Source: Apoderus coryli (taxonomy: Eukaryota; Arthropoda; Insecta; Coleoptera; Attelabidae). From it: a stretch of 64,000 nucleotides of DNA. Where the stretch lies: the NCBI GenBank assembly GCA_911728435.2, contig OU452199.1, positions 39,133,253 to 39,197,252 on the forward strand, written 5' to 3'. The translations under genes and the position numbers were made by a program. Positions 58,615 through 64,000 of the stretch are shown here, piece by piece (positions within the stretch are counted from its first letter, which is position 1; each line of letters opens with the position of its first letter). The notes beneath the pieces were generated by a model that was not told the origin of the DNA, ran no database searches, and worked only from the letters and a program-made list of their open reading frames with translations.

Positions 58615-59567
58615 ACATTTTTAAACCAGTTGTCAGTTTGACGTTTAATTAATTTTTATTAAAAAAAACACCAAACTGAAAACACCATATATGTAGGGTA
58701 TTATAGCTGTAATCCAGAGGTGATTGGATGAAATTTGACACATGACTTAAAATTAAGTAATTTGATTGGTTACTATATTTAGTAAAAAATTATCTGTGAA
58801 AACCAGTTTTTAGTGTTCAAAAATATATAACTCTGAACCCTTAATATTGTCAGTATAACTCTAACTGTCAAAGGCGGTGACTAATCAAATAGATAATTTT
58901 AAAAAAATATAACTCTGAAAACTTTTGGATCAAACCTCGTAAATATAACGAAAAGTAGTTTCTCTATGATTCTCCTAGCTCGTTCTACTACATATATATC
59001 TATTTTATTTCCGGCTGCATGTGTATTGTCTGGGGTATAGTAAGTAATCATCTGTATATAAAAATCAATTTCGATCTATCCAATCGCGTTGAACCTCGGG
59101 ATCATACACATATATATAGGTTATGTGGCCTATTATGATAGTCATTCTGTCAGGTATAGCTATAGTATCTATCTATAACAATTTTATAGCTCTAAATTTT
59201 CAATGCATTATTTATTGATGACAACATAATCATAAGAATTTATGCATAGAATAATACAAACTGGCGATGTGAAGCAAATTTCGAACATAACTAAAAGTCT
59301 GGTTACTTACACCTTCCGTGTGCTTCCGTTCATATGCAGAATAGTTTCAAACAGCTTAGCTTAGAAAAGCTGGATAGTAAGGAAATAGGGCCATAGTTAT
59401 TTATATGAGACCAGTCACCAGACTTAAAGATTGAGACAACTTTTAACTTCTTCCATAGATCCAGATAAAAATATCCTCACCACTAACTTCCATCCTTTCC
59501 GTGCAATTAAAAATGCCTGCTCGTATTGCTATACACGCTCAAAAATAATTTCCATTATCTGTTACAG
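58615..59567. other. Intronic stretch without recognised genes
   Basis: AT-rich, no supported feature before the splice acceptor at 59567. Confidence 0.45.
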
Positions 59568-59714
59568 GAGGAAGAATTACGAGCAAGCGGCGATCCAAAA
59601 TTTCAACATTTAAGTGAAGAACTACATGTAGAAATAAGTGCATTTGCAACTCCTGCTGAAGCTCATGCGCGAATAGCTTACGCGTTAGCCGAAGTTAGAC
59701 GATTTTTAGTACCA
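59568..59714 (+). CDS. qkr58E: KHDRBS/qkr58E-type RNA-binding protein, exon c (end of KH/Qua2)
   Basis: 147 bases, exactly 49 codons, phase 0 on both sides; acceptor CTGTTACAG|GAG at 59567/59568 and donor CCA|GTAAGT at 59714/59715. It encodes EEELRASGDPKFQHLSEELH followed by VEISAFATPAEAHARIAYAL and AEVRRFLVP. This completes the KH domain and its C-terminal helices (the STAR-type extension HVEISAFATPAEAHARI) that contribute RNA specificity. In relatives the next residues are DSND/DYND-EIRQ; no exon starting that way was recognised between 59715 and 64000, so the C-terminal exons are probably beyond the window. No internal damage. Confidence 0.95.
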
Positions 59715-60102
59715 GTAAGTAAATATCCAACTTTCATGCTCACTTCTGCAAACACACTCCTACAGCATCTCCTAATTAAATTAAGTAATTTATTATAGCG
59801 TCTCCAAATGACCATATATCTCCTATATTTATCGATAAGCAGCACTGAAACAGAAGGTGTCGAAGTGGAATCAGATAGGAAAGAGGGTGGAAAAGGCCTT
59901 GTAAATAAAGAACGAAAAAGTATTTTCTATCTGTTGAAGCCGAGCATATTATACCCAACATTTTGTGATCAATCACCATTCAGAGTGAGTGCGTATCATC
60001 AATCTCTTTGCATCTATATGTATTAGGTAAAAGTGTTGATATGCGTGAAAAGGTGCAACACACACTCTATTACGAGACTCTATTAAGAGTTCGAAAGTTA
60101 TT

Positions 60103-60480
60103 TATACAGGGCGACCCACCGGGAAATGCGTCGATCGATTTACGAAAATTAGTGACTGGAAATTTCTTTAAAAAAATAGGGTAGACCAAGTTCAATGTAC
60201 ACTACTTAGCCACTTCAATATTTTCAAGATTGCAGCACTTCCGGGTATACCAGAAACGGACACCAACTTCCTTATTTATTTCATTATTTTCAAATTCAGG
60301 GTAAAATGGTTTTTACAGTATTTGAGAAAATTTAACATGGCGGACACTAGTGAGAAATTCTTCAAACAATGAACTTAAATCTAAATTAGTTTTTTAATTT
60401 ACCAATGACGGACTAAGTTCTACACATTAAAGCTTAAATTTTCGACACCACCCTGTATGATAAAGATTCTATAGTACTAA
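60103..60480 (+). mobile_element. CAGGGCGACCC MITE with an ACTTCCGG motif
   Basis: Begins TACAGGGCGACCCACCGG and contains TTCAAGATTGCAGCACTTCC then GGGTATACC, and ends near an inverted ACCACCCTGTA at about 60460. Related to the 14.18-kb and 63.35-kb repeats. Within the downstream intron of the KHDRBS-type gene. Confidence 0.5.
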
Positions 60481-62540
60481 ATTTGAGTAGCCTGAATGTT
60501 AATCTAAAAAAAGCTATTCTAGTTTAGTGTTGATAAAATGAATCGTTATCGAGAAAAAAGATAATACACAAAATTGGTACAGAAACAAAACCTATTTATA
60601 CCTATGTTTGCCCCTTCTTGAAACATGTTATGTGAACGCCCCTGGTTAAACAGCACAATTAATTTAATCGTAAGCCTCATTTGCACAAAAAGTGGGCATG
60701 CGATAACAGTTCTCGCTTATTTTTAAGCAAACCCAAAGTATCTGACAATAATAATTATTATTGTTCGCTATACTTTTTGTCTTTTTACTGTGTTTTTTAT
60801 TTTGTTGTGTGTTGTTTTTATTGTAGGCGATTAATTTGAAAGTTCTCCAGTAGAATGTGATGTATTTACGCTGCGTTGGTCGTTGGTAGTATCTGCTTAG
60901 GTATTAGCAGAAAAAAAAGGGTATGTACTTGATATATTCGGTTTTGCCACCTTTGGATTTATATCAGTTTAAAAGTTTTAATGAATAGAGGCTTATGTTT
61001 GTCAGAAACAACGTTGAACTTGAACCTCTGTTATTTAAATACAGCGTGTCCCCGGACTCATGTAAAATACAAAAAAAAATCTAGTTTAAATTGGATCTTC
61101 GGTAGTCCAGTCCTGCTTGGTGTGAAACTGCATAATTTGAGACATAATTTTTAGTTTGAAATATCAAATATGCCTAAGAAATTTTGAAAATACTGATTTT
61201 TTACACTAGGAAAGTGTTGAAGTTACGACAAAATTTAAGAAAAGTTATAAAAAACTGAGTAACTGTACAAAAGTTCAAAATTTGACTAAAATGTTATTGA
61301 AGAAAGTTGTTCAGAAAGAGAAGGTGAATAAGACAGTAAAACTTGAACGACGTCTGTCCATATTTCAAATTTTATCTTTTTTTTTGTTTGAAAAGATGCA
61401 AATAAAAAAAAAATCTATAAAATAGCAGCCGGACTTTTTTTTTGTGATAATAACCTCAAAAAGGCTCAGATTCGTTCTATTTAATTTTTTTAGGGGACCC
61501 ATTTTTTTAATTATTTTTACCCGTTTAACCTCAACCTGGGTCTTATATTGTTTTTGTTTTGTTGAAAATACTGAGGTCAAATGATAGACAGTACGAATGT
61601 GTTATTTGTAGATGATCCGAAGGTCTAAAACATGTTGAATATTGCAGGAATAAGAGGAAGAATAAGCAGCATTTAAACTCACCAATATGTAGAGTTATAT
61701 CGGTATATCAACTTATACCAGAGGAACACTGCCTATTACCTTTTTTCATCAGCGTCGACCCCGTTGTCTTTAACTGTCTTATTCTCCAATCCAGAACTAT
61801 ATCCAGCCAACGATCCGTCTTGCCTATCCGACTTTGGTGAATAGCAGCAGTCCCGTATTTTCCCATTTATTGACAAGTTTCTTTTCTTTGGCTAGCGGGT
61901 AGATTTGATTTTAAATCGTGATACAATTAGATGTTGGTCTTCTTCATTATTTTCTTCCATTTTCGTAAAGGTTATGTCTAATTTTTGCATTAATTCTTTA
62001 TTGAATGCGTCGCGTCATTTCCTATCTTCTTGTTTTTCAGATTCTCGTTGTTAATTCTTCTTCTTTGCTCGTATTTTTCTTCCTATTTTTTTCATAATCT
62101 TTGAGACCCAAAAAAAAAACTTTTGGTGATTTCTGGTATTGACGAGAAGACAGAGAGCCGCAAGATGGAATTTCCATGGACCTGCATTTTCGTTAAGAAC
62201 AAATAATTAGGTCTCGGGCTATAAAGATTTATTTGATTATAAACATATTTTTTATAATCCCGCTGGCAACAGTGTTAGGGTCAAAACCGCAACGTCGCTA
62301 AGCGTTTGTTACTCAAAACCGTTAGCCGTGCATCATTAGCACTTTTTTCACCTAGTATATTATGGAAAATGAATAACAGGGGGTCCCAAAAAATAGGCCA
62401 ATCCATTAACCACAGATTTCTTGAGCAAAATGAATTGCACTTTTCGTATGTTATTTTCCATTTCACAGCTCTATTTCGAAATTGTAGGAATATGGCCTGT
62501 CATTTCAGAGGGAAATTGATTGTCTTTCAGAATATATGAT
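60481..62540. other. Stretch without recognised genes
   Basis: AT-rich. Short opposite-strand ORFs at 62281-62539 overlap each other and are not supported. No repeat boundaries recognised. Confidence 0.4.
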
Positions 62541-62546
62541 AATATA

Positions 62547-62640
62547 CAGGGTGTTCCTTTTGGGAAAATTGACTTATGCCTATAAATAGGAGATAATACC
62601 ACAATAATTTGCGACCACCCTGTAACCTTATGGATCAACT
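62547..62640. mobile_element. Short CAGGGTGTTCC / ACCACCCTGTA repeat
   Basis: CAGGGTGTTCC at 62547 and CACCCTGTA ending about 62625 are inverted termini about 80 bases apart. Probably a MITE remnant. Confidence 0.4.
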
Positions 62641-62784
62641 TGTCAGTTTTTTCGGAAAACCTGTTTTGGGCGTATAAATTATTTCTTCAAAAACAGTTGA
62701 AAATAGGTATATAGGAAAAGGTGAAGGAAAAATATTTACAATTGAACAGGGAATCTAAAAATGTAATAATGTATAGGCTGCTGG

Positions 62785-63340
62785 GTGAATGAAGAATGGG
62801 ATCTAACTCAAGAAATCAAAAGCAGATTAGAGCAAGCGAGAACATCATTTAAGAACATGCAGAAACTCTTAACCAACAGAGCCCTAAGAATACGCATATT
62901 GCGTTGCTATGTCTTCAGCATATTGTTCTATGGGTTGGAAGCATGGACCCTAACTGAGGCAATGAGTAGGAGGATTGAGGCTTTCGAAATGTGGGCTTAC
63001 CGAAGAATGTTGAAGATATCATGGATGGACAGAGTGACGAATGAAGCGGTTCTACAGCGTATGAATAAAGAAAGAGAGGTGCTTAATACCATAAAAAGAA
63101 AAAAGCTGGAGTACTTTGCCCACGTAATGAGAAATCCGAAATATGAATTGCTTCGTATAGTCATTCAAGGAAAAATAGAGGGAAAGCGTGGTCCTGGTCG
63201 CCGAAGAACATCGTGGCTCAGGAATCTTCGCCAGTGGTATGGAGTAAGCACTACGACACTGTTTAGGTCTGCTGTGGACAAAGTGAAGATCATGCGACGG
63301 ATCGCCAATGTTCTGGGAGGACAGGGCACTTGAAGAAGAA
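62785..63340 (+). pseudogene. RTE-type LINE ORF2 C-terminus, 5'-truncated
   Basis: One open frame of 182 codons: IKSRLEQARTSFKNMQKLL, YGLEAWTLTEAMSRRIEAFE then MWAYRRMLKISWMDRVTNE, EYFAHVMRNPKYELL, IVIQGKIEGKRGPGRRRTSW. This is the highly conserved region after the reverse transcriptase in RTE-like animal LINEs. It has no RT catalytic motifs, so it is a 3' fragment. It ends in a GAAGAAGAAGA-like tail soon after the stop, as RTE elements often do. The frame is intact, so insertion is probably recent. Confidence 0.85.
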
Positions 63341-63344
63341 GATG

Positions 63345-63523
63345 TTCCATTTAAAATAAGGAACATGATATCCACTTCCGGTATAACCGGAAGTGCCGCC
63401 TTCTTTAAAATAATTTTAAAAAGAAGCTCTTTCCTTCTTATATAAATGTAGAAAGTTTGAAATCAACATTTTCTTTTTTTCTCCTAAAACTTGTAATGAC
63501 ACAGTTAGCTGAATCACCCTGTA
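63345..63523 (-). mobile_element. CAGGGTGATTCAGC MITE
   Basis: Minus strand: ACAGGGTGATTCAGCTAAC (63523 leftward), TTACAAGTTTTAGGAGAAA, then GGCACTTCCGGTTATACC, GGAAGTGGATATCATG. Same family and order as the plus-strand copy at 14.18 kb. CTTCCGGTATAACCGGAAG is a perfect dyad. Confidence 0.55.
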
Positions 63524-64000
63524 TATAATAAATACTTGATTAAACAAAAAAAATTTTAATCGACTTTTATGAAGAATAGCAAAATGTTTGTAGATAAATT
63601 GTTGTTCCAAAAAAAAGGTAGTCTAGTAGTAGTTATAGGCCGTATAGGTTCAAAAAATTTCATGTATTCATTTAAATGAAATATAATGTTTTTTAACTTT
63701 TGTTACCTAGAAAACATGCAGCTAAAATTGTAATAAATGCGATGATTAGAACGCAAGTTGTTATTGAGAAAAATGTTTTTTTAAATCTCAAACTTGGCCA
63801 CCCTGTATATCGGACATGTAGCCGTAAAATGGAAAAAGATATAAGAAAAGTGCAATTTATTTTGCTCAAAGAATCTGTCGTTAATAGATTAACCCATTTG
63901 TGGGACACCGTGTATAATTATACTTCGCAATTTTGTAGTTCCGGCGCCTATGATAAGTTGAACTGTATGGATTCGTGCTTCTGAATCAATTCTTTGACAA
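63524..64000. other. Right edge, unassigned
   Basis: AT-rich with another CACCCTGTATA terminus at about 63800. No supported gene to the window end. Confidence 0.4.

Larger units (their letters stand above)
50015..59567 (+). other. KHDRBS-type gene intron, about 9.6 kb
   Basis: GTAAGA donor and TTATCTGTTACAG acceptor. Contains the transposase, LINE, tRNA-like, Crypton and ribozyme features listed separately. Confidence 0.8.

Noticed and set aside
59715..64000. Next KHDRBS exon (expected to start DSND or DYND-EIRQ)
   Set aside because: No matching coding stretch with a splice acceptor was seen by eye. It is probably beyond the window, but a small exon could have been missed.

Overview
This is a 64 kb piece of an AT-rich animal genome, almost certainly an insect and possibly a beetle with a large, repeat-rich genome. 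The evidence is spliced exons with GT-AG borders, an insect-style TATA/initiator promoter, and many animal transposon families: LINEs, a Penelope-like element, IS630/Tc1-mariner, hAT and Crypton. The species is inference. There are no operons, ribosome binding sites or CRISPR arrays.

Two host genes are supported. (1) On the minus strand, running off the left edge, is an uninterrupted 315-codon reading frame (947 to 1) for a SINA/SIAH-type zinc-finger/RING protein. It has a degenerate N-terminal zinc site, a SIAH-type zinc finger, a spacer and then a second, canonical C3HC4 RING. A TATA box and a TCAGT initiator lie upstream at the correct spacing. (2) On the plus strand, three exons (16823-16923, 49898-50014, 59568-59714) read in frame into the KH/STAR core of a KHDRBS (Sam68/qkr58E-type) RNA-binding protein. 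The introns between them are about 33 kb and 9.6 kb. The first and last exons of the gene lie outside the window or were not recognised.

The rest is mobile DNA in several states of decay. 2.6-5.6 kb: truncated LINE. 5.6-6.8 kb: long-TIR foldback element. 7.06-11.8 kb: two copies of a TIR element with internal degenerate tandem repeats, with a LINE piece between them. 11.85-12.35 kb: inverted-repeat relic with hammerhead-like motifs. 15.0-16.0 and 18.9-20.3 kb: two oppositely oriented arrays of a 182-bp satellite-like unit, bracketing a mariner relic and the first KH exon. 22.4-23.85 kb: second LINE of the first family. 24.1-25.3 kb: hAT-type MITEs. 25.65-29.15 kb: TIR element containing a Penelope-like reverse transcriptase/GIY-YIG gene. 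29.47-31.0 kb: hAT remnant. 33.0-33.8 kb: LINE 3' pieces. 37.2-38.5 kb: another LINE. 39.99-45.72 kb: nested nest of CAGGGTG-ended elements, including two IS630/Tc1-mariner transposase relics and a perfect 461-bp-arm palindrome. 50.3-55.8 kb: mariner, LINE and tRNA-like scraps. 57.3-58.6 kb: Crypton-type tyrosine recombinase broken by a tandem 331-bp unit. 62.8-63.3 kb: RTE-type LINE 3' end.

The most unusual signals are: a complete type I hammerhead ribozyme fold (57763-57864, minus) inside the retrozyme-like tandem unit; the inverted 182-bp arrays flanking a coding exon, an arrangement that could favour exon circularisation; the mirror-symmetric transposon nest with its large palindrome; and the SINA-like protein with two zinc modules in tandem.
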